Assembly: GCA_958299035.1 (NCBI GenBank)
Contig: CATQJL010000305.1
Location: forward strand, 58,110,486 to 58,174,485
DNA length: 64,000 nt
Origin: Cylicocyclus nassatus
Lineage: Eukaryota; Nematoda; Chromadorea; Rhabditida; Strongylidae
Direction of reading: 5' to 3'
Shown here piece by piece: positions 21,434 through 32,397 of the stretch. Within the stretch, counting starts at the first letter, position 1, and each line of letters starts with the position of its first letter. A program made the translations under genes and the position numbers. Under the pieces are notes generated by a model, which saw only the letters and a program-made list of their open reading frames with translations, was not told where the DNA came from and ran no database searches.

Positions 21434-23055
21434 CGCGATCCTCTTGGAGATCACAGGAACCCAGTCTTGTTTTCAATTGTAAGATTGTACCGAGGATCTA
21501 TTAGGACTCTGCTAGGCATGTCAATGTGAAGGTCGTGACTTTTTAAGTTGTGATAATCGAAGATTTGGAGATCCTGAGATTTCACTTATCTTTACTACTG
21601 ACATGCCTAGATGCCACGCCTAAGACCATAGATCCTCGATGCGTATCTATAGAAAAATAGACAACTCTAAAAACAGGGGGCCTTCTATGGAGATGCTCCC
21701 GGAAAGCACACAAAACAGTGTTCTCAGTTTCTATAACAACATCCTGACATCCACTGTGCTCAAGTATCAGAATATGAGAAGCACAAGATAGATGAAGAAA
21801 GAAGATCACAGATATTTAGAGCAGCGAAATATGTCTCCTCACAGCGATACGGTACCGAGCCGATTACCTGAATCGAAGCAAACTTGCTCTGTACTCGTGC
21901 AATCAGGGTAGTTTTCCCCGGACACTACCCAAGGCGAACACATAAACTCTTTTTCTTTGAGTAGACTCTTTCAAATGTCCACTACTTCGAAAAAGGTTAA
22001 TCCGTGTTACTTTATAATTTGATTTCAGAAAGTCATCCGAATGGGAAACAAAACAGGAAAAAAAGACGATCAAGCAAAAATCTACATACAAGCAGCAAAG
22101 GTAACGGTAGACTTTATATAAGCAAAGGTGGCAAATGATGGAACTCCCGAACATCTTATGTATGTGGCTATGAGTGGCGGACCGAGGCCCCCCCCCCCCC
22201 GAGAATGGGTCGCCAAATTTTTGAAATTTACTTACGTGGGTTATAAAATTGTGCAAGCGACTTGTTTATTTATGCAAATAATATAATTTTTTAAAATTCA
22301 AAATTAGTACTGCAAAAAAATTTCTTGCGGGGCGTGTCGCCAGCCACGCCCCCTCCTCCTTGATTTTGGGGGTATGGGGCCGCAAAAGATTTGAAAAGCA
22401 CCCCAAAAATTTTTTCGGAGTGCGTGGCTAACGCCACGACCTTCATTCAAAATTTTTTTGGAACCCCGTACAGAAATCCTGGGACCGCCACTGGTGGCTA
22501 TGTGTATAGGGCACTCATAAAATCGTGACAACGATTTGAATGCGGTCTCTGGCCCATAGGAGCACTAAAAACTTCTCCAAAGAAAATTACCTTTATGCTT
22601 AGTTCGGTCACTTCTAGTACCTAAATGCTATAGTAGGTATGCAATAAAAACCATTCAAGTAGAGAATCGAAGAAAATGCGATCGTCGCGAATAATTGCGC
22701 GACGATCGCACCTTGTCACGATTTTATTAATGTCCTGTACGTCTTCCTACATGGATGACAAGCAAATTCATTCCTGATGCGCTGCGGGTCAAAAATTGTA
22801 CACACGCAATTCGGCGCAAGGTGGCTGTGATATCTCTCCGGACTATGAAGCTAGGCGGAGCCACGGCAGCTCATACACGCAGTTACTAATGCTGAGGAAT
22901 TACGAGCCTTTCTTCAAAGTGGCAGCTTCATCCAAGAAGTTTGTCCGCATTATTAAGGTGTGCAATTCGCTCATCTTTAAAGACACCGTCCACCCTATGT
23001 TGAGGGTGTCGAGCTTTTGGGAGCATATAATGGTAGGGCCCCCTCGTAATACAAT
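21434..23055. repeat. Segmental duplication, copy 2
   Basis: Direct repeat of 14688-16382. It lacks the GATGA expansion and carries the intact AGGC-type MITE at its right end. The two copies flank the Penelope-like element, a Helitron and a MITE. Confidence 0.9.
22172..22493. mobile_element. Nonautonomous hAT-type element (in duplication copy 2)
   Basis: It has the same termini and the same GTGGCTAT target duplications (22164-22171 and 22494-22501) as 15491-15817, with a slightly shorter interior. Confidence 0.85.
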
Positions 23056-23315
23056 GCCCAAGTCACGGTGCAACATGCCGCTTCGGATGCGAGAAAATCG
23101 CTTCGGAATAGCGAAGATGCATGAGGACCCCCATCCATGCCCGCCCATTTGTGCGCGTCCATCCAATCACCGTTCCGGAAAGCCGGCCTGTGGGTTCTCC
23201 AGAACGGGAATTTTCGGGGTTTTCGAGCACTCTCGACTCATATTTGGAATCAGGGGCATGAGAAGGCCCTGGAACGACAAAACGTGGAAGTCGAAAATCT
23301 GGGTGGACGGTGCCT
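22981..23315. mobile_element. AGGC-type MITE, 335 bp
   Basis: The ends are AGACACCGTCCACCC and GGGTGGACGGTGCCT, flanked by TTAA on the left and TTAG on the right. The interior (GCCCAAGTCACGG, GGGAATTTTCGGGG) matches the inverted copy at 35615-35971. Confidence 0.85.
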
Positions 23316-23401
23316 TTAGGGCCAGCAAATTTGACGCTCAGCATAGTGTCCCTGCTGCTCCGAGTTTCTCTACAACAAAGGTGAACAGTTTTAAGGGAAA
23401 T

Positions 23402-23630
23402 CCTGAATTTTTCTCGAATATCCGAATATCGAATAACATTCAAAATCAAAATTTTTGAATATTCGACTATCGAATATTATATTCCTAGAAAATAGCAAAT
23501 TTCGAACATTGGACTTTCGGATAATAAACAAAAATCGGATTTTTTAAATATTCAACTTTCAAATACTAAACAAATATCGATTATCATTTGTCTTTCGAAT
23601 ATTATTCAATTGTCGAATGATATCGAAAAA
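23402..23630. repeat. AT-rich ATTCGA/TATCGAA simple-type repeat
   Basis: Irregular repeats of CGAATATTCGA, CTATCGAATA and related words. The same vocabulary recurs at 27185-27460. Low complexity, no gene. Confidence 0.7.
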
Positions 23631-23692
23631 ACTGATTGCCAATGAGATGACTGCTTATGGAAAACATCTAAGTTAAGTTGTTTCATCATAAT

Positions 23693-24392
23693 TTATAATA
23701 ACGGGCTGAGGATGTTTACGTGTTTTTGTGTGTGTGTGTGAGTCTGTCTGTCTGCCACGAAATTCGTAGAACGTGTCCCAGCCAACCTCCTGAGCCAAAA
23801 TTTTGCACAGCGTATGCTACCAACATGAGAGTCCAATATACAAAAGCATGAGCGGATCCGTTCTGTGGATCCCTCAAAAAATGCGCGTCAATCGGATCCA
23901 CTTGGCTTTTGGCCAATAAAATTGAGGCTGTAGCACGACTATTTGCAAAGTCACGGCTATGTCTGACAAGTTAATGTGCAAGCCATGGACCCTGGCCTAA
24001 AAAATTTGAACTGAAGTTCATCACTTTGTGAAAACGGCGCCAAAAAGATTTGGTCGGTAAATGTTCAATTTGCCAAAATTTTATCCGATCATTTGAGGAG
24101 ATTTTTGCACGGAGATGTAGCCCACGGTGATTATTGCATCTTATGGTGAATACCTAGACATGAAGTCCAAAAATCAATTCAGATTTACACTTTTTCTTTT
24201 GAGAACAGTTTCATTCACGCGAAATTACCGATCTCATATGGAAAGGCTTTTGAAATGAGTAATTGATTACAAATCATTCGTGACAGTCCGCATAGCGCGT
24301 TGTGTTTCAATGTCAGTATTGGGCGGAAATGAGTAAGTCGTACAGATAGTAGGGCCAGTGCGAGCCTCTGCGAAGCAGAGGTGACGCACTGG
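23693..24392 (+). mobile_element. Family B single arm
   Basis: It starts TTTATAATAACGGGC and has a short GT tract near 23730. It carries the shared GGATCC, AGCCATGG and GGCGCC landmarks and ends with the GCCTCTGCGAAGCAGAGG hairpin and GACGCACTGG. Only one arm is present, about 700 bp, so it shows the unexpanded form of the arm with the giant GT tract. Confidence 0.75.
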
Positions 24393-24422
24393 TATACAAA
24401 TAATTAGAATAGACACTTTTTA

Positions 24423-25425
24423 TTAGGTCGTCCCAAAAGTATTTTCGCTTTATTTGAGCAAGCGCCACAGTCCGCAGAACAAAGTTTTACAAAAGCTCTT
24501 GGTAGCATTGGATGCAGTTTTTCATGCTTTTTCAAATATTCAACTTTGTTAGCAGTTAAACAAATGAGCTTTCAGGAATTGCGATAAACTGCGACCCATG
24601 CTTTTTACCAAGGTCAAGTTCCACTATTTTTCTAAATTCTTGTATTGTCTCTCCGAAGAAAGCCAAGTAACTTGCGGATAGAGCAAAGAAAGTAGCAAAA
24701 CAGTTTCGATCTCCTTCTCAGGACTCTCCATAATTTTTCGACAGAATTTTGAACGACGCCATCGAATTTTAGGAGTCCCATATCAGACGCAGACTCGTCA
24801 AACTCCACTAAATTCCTGATCTTTGATACTTTCAAAGTGGATTAGGATTCAGCACTAATTTTACGAAGCAAATGAGCGTTTCGGACAGAATATCTATTTT
24901 TTAATTTGTCGGTACAGCCTGGGGTTCCTTAAGAAACATGAATTTTGCCGATTTTATCCTCCAAGACTTCTCGAATCAGGAACAAAAAACATGCCTCCGA
25001 AAGAGGAGAATGTGCTGCGTCGAATAACACCCGGTTGCTCCGGCTGTTGTTCTAGTTTAATTTGACCAAATATGGAATTTAATAGCATCGAAAAAACAAT
25101 TTTGAAAAATTTTCAAAGTAAGCTATGGAAGGGGCAAAAATTGTTTTGCTTCCTACTTTGCTTGCCCTATCGACAGGTTACTTGTACTTCTTCGGGGATC
25201 AGTAGAAGAATTTAGAAACATAGCTGAACCTTACCTTGGTAAAAAGCATGTGTCGCAGTTTATAGCAATTTTCTGAGAGCTCGTTGCTTCATCTGCATTG
25301 TGAAGACGATCATTTGGAAGAGCATGAAAAACTGCATCGAATGCTGCCAAGAGCTTTTGTAAACCGTTGTTCTGTGGCTGTAGCGCTTGCTCAAAAAAAG
25401 CGAAAATACTTTTGGGACGACCTAA
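24423..25425. mobile_element. Nonautonomous mariner-type element, 1.0 kb
   Basis: The inverted termini TTAGGTCGTCCCAAAAGT and ACTTTTGGGACGACCTAA extend with mismatches to about 50 bp (through GAGCAAGCGC) and are flanked by TA. TTAGGT termini and a TA duplication are typical of mariner elements. I find no transposase signature in the interior on either strand; short ORFs there are unrelated. Confidence 0.8.
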
Positions 25426-25656
25426 TATATTACAATTTGGGATGGTTTAATGGTCGTGCATCCATGACTAGTGGAATCGAGCAACTCTTACTACATGGAA
25501 AGATGGCTCTTTTTACATACTGCAAAGCTCATCCACAGGACCATTCAAACGTATAACCCCCATCCAAAGTTGTGGATTTATATACAGAATGCCCCAAAAG
25601 AATATAGGCAATATTTGACCGTTAATTTTCCTCCCACATCTTTTGCCGAACTTATA

Positions 25657-26090
25657 GGGAAGGCTACCTAACTTAGCTCGGCCTTTTGGTAAAAGGCATA
25701 TGTAGTCTAAATCAACTTTGAAGCTGATTCCAAATATGCTATTCCTAGCTGCCACGCTTTTTCCTACGCAAAATTGGCATATTACTGAACATGAGAAGAC
25801 TGGCTGTAGACAAAAAGCTGCCAGAAAAAGGTGCTGAGATATCGAAATAGTACAAATCCAATCTTTTCTCACTAAAGTAAAGCTTAGCGCAGGTCTATCA
25901 GCACTTGAATAATGATGACGTGATGCCCGTGAGTCATTGAGCATGCCAATTCTGCGTAGGAAAGAGTCCATAACTTGCTTCGGAATGGTGCGTGGCAGCT
26001 AGGAATAGCATATTTGGAATCAGCGTTTGAAGCTGATTCAGAACATATATGTCTTTTGCCAAAAGGCCGAGCTAAGTTAGGTAGCTTCCC
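25657..26090. mobile_element. MITE with about 130-bp inverted repeats
   Basis: The ends GGGAAGGCTACCTAACTTAG and the inverted CTAAGTTAGGTAGCTTCCC carry on with GCTCGGCCTTTTGG and the AGCTGCCACGC segment in both arms. The target duplication is not clear, so the superfamily is unassigned. Confidence 0.75.
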
Positions 26091-26482
26091 TTGTTAGATA
26101 CTATTTTGTAGTTGCCTCAACTCAAATCTACAGTGCATGAAGCAATCGTCGATCGCACTTCACTGCTGTAAGATTACCTTGGAAAGAGTGAAGAGGGTTC
26201 CGAGACAGTGGGGATCATATTTTGTTTGAGAAAGAGAATCAAGAAAAGATCAAAAGCTCATACATTAGGGTATGAAAAATTACTGAAAATACAAAATTTG
26301 CATCCAACCGTGGAGCTTTGTAAGTTATGTCAGGTGCAGCGCAGTATATTTTTTTAATGTTTCTTAAAATGTGATTGCACATCAAAAAAGGTCGAAGACG
26401 TGAAAAGTTGCCTAGTCACACTGCTAAATATATTCTCCAATCTTTTGAAGAAGTTCTTTCAAACGGCTTCGTAGTGGCTCTA
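26091..26482. other. Unannotated spacer
   Basis: No gene or repeat identified. Confidence 0.4.
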
Positions 26483-26990
26483 CTCAGACAAATGACCGGA
26501 ACTTCCGCAGCACGTTTACGGAAGTTCCGCCGGGTCACCTGCGGAAGTTCCGTAAACATGCTGCGGAAGTTCCGAATCGAGGTCCTGCGGAAATTCCGAA
26601 GAATGCCAACCACAAAGCAAAAGAGAACACCGAAGCGAGATTTACACCTCACTCTATTGACTGTGAGACCCACCTACTATCCTCTACGCTACGGCTGACA
26701 TGTTCGATAATGTACTCTAGTTGTTGGCGAGGCAACATCACGAGACAACACATTCAAAGTCCTGCGGAAGTTTTGGCAGGCCAAAGTGCTGCGGAACCTC
26801 TGGCATTTTTCGGATTTCCGCAGGATTTTGAAGACGGTTTTGCGGAAATTCCGGTTTTCAACCAGTTTGGCATGAAAATCCCGCGGAAATTCCGATTTTC
26901 AACGTTTTCATTTTTGCAATAGTGAGCGAAATCCTGCGGAACTTCTGCAAATTTGGCTTGTCCTGCGAAAGTCCCGGTGATTTGTCTGAG
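26483..26990. mobile_element. Tc1/mariner-type MITE with CTCAGACAAAT termini
   Basis: CTCAGACAAAT and ATTTGTCTGAG are perfect inverted termini flanked by TA on both sides. The next bases (GACCGGAACTTCCGCAG, inverted CTGCGAAAGTCCCGGT) are imperfectly paired. The interior repeats TGCGGAAGTTCCG many times in both orientations, so the element is highly foldable. A TA duplication points to the Tc1/mariner group. Confidence 0.8.
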
Positions 26991-27475
26991 TATGTGCTAG
27001 AGATTCGTACCGTAGTCCCGCAATAATAAGAGCTATGGGTAATCCATGTTTTTTCTACAGATGTAAGCTGGAGCGAACTCTAAGGAATGGCACCCCAAAG
27101 ATTGGCAAAAGTAGTGTGAAAGGATATAAGCGATCAAAAGTGTCTAGATACCTCCGAGACACACTGTGCACTGTATATGCTATGGATATCGAATACTCAA
27201 ATATTCAATGCTCACTGAGATTTTTTACTGGTCCATGATGAAATGATGACCGTAATAATCTTCACCTTCAATGAACCATCGAATGATCGAATTAATGACA
27301 ATCGAATATTTGACTATCAAATAATAATCGTATGTGAAAGTTTTCGAATATTCGACTATCGAATAATATTCGAAATCTTAGACTTTTGAATATTCAAATT
27401 CCCGAATTCGCATTCGAATGGTTTATTCAAATAATCGAAAATTCATTCAATTTGGTCCAAAGTATAACGAACAAC
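26991..27475. repeat. Spacer grading into AT-rich ATTCGA repeat
   Basis: From about 27185 the sequence is the same low-complexity CGAATATTCGACTATCGAAT mix seen at 23402-23630. No gene supported. Confidence 0.55.
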
Positions 27476-27875
27476 CTGACAGCCATACGCCTTTGATACT
27501 GGTACTTTGCAGGCGTAAACTGCCGGCTACAGACCTAGTTAGGGTCGAGCAAGAGCTCAGATAATAGCTGGGGGCAGGCGGCCAAGCGATTTTTGGGCAA
27601 GCGGGCACCGGAACAATAATCCACTGATTTCTTGTGGTCCGCTTGCAGATTTTCAAAAGAATTGGAAGGTTTTTGGACGAACGCTCGGAGAACAATTGCG
27701 GCTTTTCACAGATTAGTGGCGGCCAGTGGCCATTCTCGCGGACTTTCAGCGAGAATATGCAAAATTTTCGAGGGCCGCACGGTCTTTTGTGATGCACCGC
27801 ACAGCCCACGGGTACCTTCCGCTAAGAGAGAAAACCCCAAACTCGGGTAATTAAACCATCGATGACGCCTCTGCC

Positions 27876-28380
27876 ATATAAAGTCTTACCTTTGCATGGC
27901 GTACGCCCGAAACTGCGTAAGAGAGTCCGACCGCTCGCTGGATTTATGGCCAGCGCTCGCTGAAAGAAATTATTTGACGAGCGCTTGCAGAAAACTCTGT
28001 ATTGCTTCCCGCGGGCAGAACATGCGACAGTGAAGGAAATACCGCCCGCTGAAGGTTTGGCCACGCCCCAAAATTCTGCTAACCGCCTGCAAAGAAGCAT
28101 AAGTTTGCGAACCGCCTGTCCTCGGCGATTACCTGCGATAGAGTCTCACCTCTGCTCATCGTACGCTGAAAGTGCGTAAAACCGAGCGCTTGCTGAAAGT
28201 TTGGCCCGCACTCGCTGAAAGAGATTATTAGACGAGCGCTTGCAGAAAATTTTATATTGCTGCCCGCTTGCAGAACACGGAAATACCGCTCGCTGACGGT
28301 TTGGCCGCGCCCCAAAATTCTGCTGACCGCCTGCAGAAAAGCGCGAGATTCCGGACCGCCTGCCCCCGGCGATTATCTGA
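27876..28380 (+). repeat. Two diverged tandem repeats of about 250 bp
   Basis: GACGAGCGCTTGCAGAAAA occurs at 27976 and 28231, and GCCCCAAAATTCTGCT follows in both units. Words such as CGCTCGCTGA and GCCCGCTTGC recur in between and upstream to about 27590. The array abuts the 5' part of the RTE copy. Confidence 0.75.
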
Positions 28381-28949
28381 GTCCCCGCTCCACATAAGAT
28401 CAGCGATCGCTCCGTGAGAATCAAGATTAGGCCTAGTAAGTCTGCTCTTGAAAGGGAAACCTTTAATTACTCCGTCAGCAAGAAAAATGAAAAAAAAACC
28501 CTGTACATCGGATCCCGAATACGGCACCGGGTGGTGGCAAGAATGTCAGGGTCCTCAAGGCGCCTTTCGGATTAGACAAAAACGACCCGTCTGCCCGAAC
28601 GACACGCCATGGAGAGTGCCTCATTCTCTGCACCTACAACGCCAGACAGTCTCCACAAACGCCCATCTCCACGCTCTTCTCGACGCTGCAGAGCACATCA
28701 AGTACCAAATCAGTACAATACCAGTCATCGCTCTGCAGGAAACGAAGTAAAGGAAGAGGAACATGCATGCGACAGATGAGTGATGGGATCATCACTCGTG
28801 TGGAGAAGGTTTCATTACGAAACGTTGGACGTTCACTTTGTCGTCCATCTTGTCGATTCGCATGTGATCCTATCACCTCGACTAAACGTCCGCAACGAGA
28901 AGTCCTTGTACAAGTTTGTTGCTGGCGACTCCAACGCGCCAATCGGGAC
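28381..28949 (+). pseudogene. RTE retrotransposon copy 1, 5' part (endonuclease)
   Basis: Sequence from about 28395 (GCGATCGCTCCGTGAG) matches the RTE copy at 46490-49390 in inverse orientation. Decayed endonuclease segments are readable in shifting frames: LHLQRQTVSTNAHLHALLDA and VIALQETK (motif with the catalytic Glu region), then VVHLVDSHVILSPRL, then KFVAGDSNAPIG (normally GDFN). Part of the domain between SPRL and the GDSN segment is deleted. The apurinic-type endonuclease of RTE elements nicks target DNA for target-primed reverse transcription; this copy cannot. It continues at 32398 after a 3.4-kb insertion. Confidence 0.85.
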
Positions 28950-29239
28950 ACATGTGCGATAGTGTGAGAATTTGCTCACCCCCCTTTCACCCCTGAGCCG
29001 TGACCAAGGCGACCCCTTTCACCAAAAGCCGAGAAAAAATCAGCAGTGAGGTAAGGTTAAGCAAAGGAGATATTTGCACGGGAATTGTTTGTGCACCGAA
29101 AAGGAGGAAGAAGACTTATAGGCATTCATGTACTTCCAGGAGGAAAAAAATAGTAGCTTCTGTAGCTGCACAGCAAGTCAGCAAGGAAAGTTACCACAAC
29201 GTTCCCATATGGTTCAGGGAATAAATTGTATGCCTAGAA

Positions 29240-30340
29240 TCCTTCACCTAATGAAAGGTGTGCTTATTGGTTTTTGGAAACTTACGAGTTTTCGACATAA
29301 AAAATAATATATTTTGTAGATGAACAGCTGGGACAAGGAAATAGTGACCATCGAAACGGTCGTCCTCACTTTCCAGATGATATATAGTATGTTTGAGATC
29401 CGTCCAAAAAACTGCCTGAGTGAAGGGTGTGCTCAGTGATTCTAGAAGTTCCGAGATTTAACATAAGAAATTCATAACTTTTGTAGTTGAACATCTTGTA
29501 CGCCGAGATGGACATTATTAGAATTGCCTTATCCTCTGCTTTCACAAAGTTTATAGCTTGTCTGAGATCCATTCAAGAAAGTGTGGTGAAGGGTGTATCC
29601 AGTGATTTTTGGGGATTTTCGAGTTTTTAACATAAAAAACTCATAACTTTGTAGATGTACACCATACTTTTGTAGATGAACACCTGTACAAGGAAATAGT
29701 CACTTTCGAAACCATCTCGTCCTCCACTTCCAAAAAATATATGGCATGTTGAGATCCGTCCAAAAAAGTGCCTGGGTGAAGGGTGTTCTCGTGATTTCTG
29801 GAGATTTTCGAGTTTTTAACATAAAAAAGTTTGTAATTTTTGAAGATGAACATCTTATACGCCGTGATGGCCACCATTGGAACCGTCTCGTCCTCCGCTT
29901 TCAGAAAATATATACTTTGCCTGGGATTCGTTACAAAAAGTGCTGGGTGAAGGGTGGGTGAGGCTTTCATAATGGGAGTGCTCAAGTAGACGTCTCATCA
30001 CAATGGTAAAATAGCCTCTACTTGAGCACTCCCATTATAAAAGTCTCACCCACCCTTCACCCAGCACTTTTTGTAACAAATCCCAGGCAAAGTATATATT
30101 TTCTGAAAGCGGAGGACGAAACTGTTCCAATGGTGACCATCTCGGCGTACTGAATTTTCATCTACAAAATTTATGAATTTTTTAATGTTAAAAACTCGAA
30201 AGTATCCAGAAATCACTACCCAGACCCTTCACTAGGCACTCTTTTTAACAGACTCCAAACAAACTATATATGCTCAAAAGCGGAGGACAAGATGGTTTCA
30301 AAAAAATTTCCTTGCTGACGTTGCTGTTCATCTACAGAAG
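29240..30340. repeat. 168-bp tandem array with inverted second half
   Basis: Units anchored by TGAAC after GTAGAT recur at 29321, 29488, 29677 and 29847 (period about 168 bp, with a 20-bp internal duplication near 29657). Each contains a GTGAAGGGTG word. At about 30000 the array turns on itself: CACCCACCCTTCACCCAGCA pairs with TGCTGGGTGAAGGGTGGGTG, and inverted units run to about 30340. Confidence 0.8.
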
Positions 30341-30831
30341 TTACGAATTTCATCTTTTTAAATATTTGTAAATGCTTAAAGATTGCCTAACTCTTTCCGA
30401 AACAAATCTTCTCGCATGCAAATCTTCTAAGGTTATTTCAAAAACAGGCAGGTGATGTAAAAAAGGGAAAAGGAATTTTAAAAAATACAAGGTGCTGGTC
30501 AGAAATATAATTGTGTGCTAATCCAGCAACACATCGGTTCACATTTCAGAAAAAAGACAACCAGTGATGGCAAGGAATTAAAATTATAAACTTTGACTGG
30601 GAAAAATGGTGAGAGAACACCTTGGCTTCCCCCCCCCCCTCCCCTGCGGTCGACATTTTATAATTTTTCTCATACCTCGATACATAGAGCCACGTACTCT
30701 GGTAACCTTCACTTTGAGGGCTATGAGGGAACACAACCTTTACCTGGAAAAAAAACAGAAGTCACCCGGGGCTTCGCTCCGGATGTTATTCTTGATATCG
30801 GAACGAATGCTAATGAAGCAAATATAGGGAA

Positions 30832-31132
30832 CTAGTTGACTTACCCGGCTCCGCCCGGCCCTGTCATTATTATATTCGTAATCAGCATGCTCGATTACCC
30901 CCCTGTGCCAACTCCCAGCCCCGTAGCTCAAATTTTGCAAAAATTCGATAAAATTGATATCGATAGATGACGAAAAGTAGCCTATGACACCCGCCGGGGC
31001 CCGAAGTGTATGTGTACCAAGTTTGGACCGGATCGGTTCAGAAATGGAATTTTCTATTCGGAACATACGTACACACAGACAGACAGACATACAGACATAC
31101 AGACAAACACACATTCAGCTTTATATATAAGA
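30832..31132 (-). mobile_element. Nonautonomous Helitron, 301 bp
   Basis: It has the minus-strand TCTTATATATAAAG start and CTAG end, preceded on the plus strand by A; the base after its 5' end is C rather than the usual T. It keeps only one half of the palindromic interior (CATGCTCGATTACCCC). Confidence 0.75.
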
Positions 31133-32300
31133 CACTGTCTTTAGCTTATCTCAGCGAAACCGAAAATTTGCGTTTTCATAGCCTTTTTCACCTTAAAAAG
31201 AAGGTTTCTGTGGAATTTTCGTCAGAATTCAGGACAAAATTTGTCAGTTAACCTCTCCTTTGGACAAAATCGAGTTTCAGAAGTTCAGAAAAGCTATTGG
31301 AGTTGAATAAAAACGAGGAACTGCGCTTAAATCTTGCGCAGAGAGTCGCGCACAAAAACGCTGGTCGTTAATGTGCGATCTTCAAAGCTTGGGACGTTGT
31401 CAGTTTTCCTCGTCGTGTCATGACGATCAGAATGAGGTATAATGTTACAGGGTTTCGTTGAGACCCCGCGGAGATCTACGACAAGAGCCAAATGCCCCGT
31501 CGGCTCTAGTCTGTCTTCGCTGCTCGTCTGCGTCTCCGCGCGCTGCTCGCTACCTCGCTACCCCAAACGTGGAACGCGGGCATTTGGCTCTGGTACCCTT
31601 TTGTTCGCTGTTTCAAACCCAATTTTAGCAAGCTATATATCATTTTGAAGCTCTTGATCTCTATTTTCAAGCTGACAACGTCCCAGAACCACATGTTTTG
31701 ATTTGATTGAGAAATCCGGCAAAAACCTTGTTTTCGAAAATCATTTGTTTTTCTAATAGTTCAACTCTTTTCACGCGGTTTTTTCGTGCATTCTATAGAC
31801 CTTGCTTTTCATAATGCAGACAATCACCCAGCCCTTACCTCTTCGATTATGGTGGAATTTTTTGCGAAAAAGTAAAAGTGCGTTTTTCTTTACCTTGTTC
31901 TGTCTGCTTTCGCATCGATTTTTTTCCAGCTTGGACGAATGTTGCTTGGAACAATAAGCGCAACAATCCAGACAACGTCCCAGGAAACAGGGACGTCAAT
32001 GAAAATTTTAAAAAAAATTAAAAATTTAAAGGACGCATCAAAAGTCAAAACCAGATGTTGCGAATTGCTGATCCTGGAGTGAAAACTTGCGCCTTGAAAA
32101 GCCGCCAAATGAGAGATTTCAAGCCTCATTGCAGCCTCATTTTTCATCCGATTTTTAGCAGTTCCTTTTGCTTTTTATGTCTGTTTTACGTCATTTTCTC
32201 TTCTCTGATCTTCTTCAAACAAGCTTCACTATTTATAACGTCAGATGTTCAAACAACCTTCACTTTTGACGCCCTGTCTTTAGACTATCGAAGGTATGAT
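31133..32300. other. Interior of the MULE-like element
   Basis: It contains a foldback around 31487-31592 (GAGCCAAATGCCC with GGGCATTTGGCTC) and GGGACGTTGTC at 31389 with inverted matches near 31673 and 31971. No protein-coding signature is recognised. Confidence 0.5.
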
Positions 32301-32397
32301 TTCTCTACCAAGTGAAACGCCCTTCACCCTGGAGGGGCTGCGACCAGTGTGACCCCCTTCACCCTGGAAGAGTCATTCTCATCTTATCGCACATATG

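Larger units (their letters stand above)
28950..32397. mobile_element. MULE-like DNA element inserted in RTE
   Basis: The ends ACATGTGCGATAG...TGAGAAT and the inverted ATTCTCATCTTATCGCACAT are flanked by AATCGGGAC (28941-28949) and AATCGGGGAC (32398-32407). A 9-10 bp target duplication is characteristic of Mutator-like elements. Subterminal CCCCTTTCACC-type motifs lie at 28979-29030 and inverted near 32320-32370. The interior holds a tandem/palindromic array, a Helitron and no recognisable transposase, so it is nonautonomous. A relative with similar termini lies at 37444-39372. Confidence 0.65.

Noticed and set aside
24423..25425. Mariner transposase gene in the element with TTAGGTCGTCCC ends
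   Set aside because: No D-x-D-type catalytic motifs or the conserved mariner phrases could be read on either strand, so it is called nonautonomous.
29240..30340. CRISPR-like array of direct repeats
   Set aside because: The period is about 168 bp with no short repeat and unique spacer structure, the array inverts on itself, and the genome is eukaryotic.
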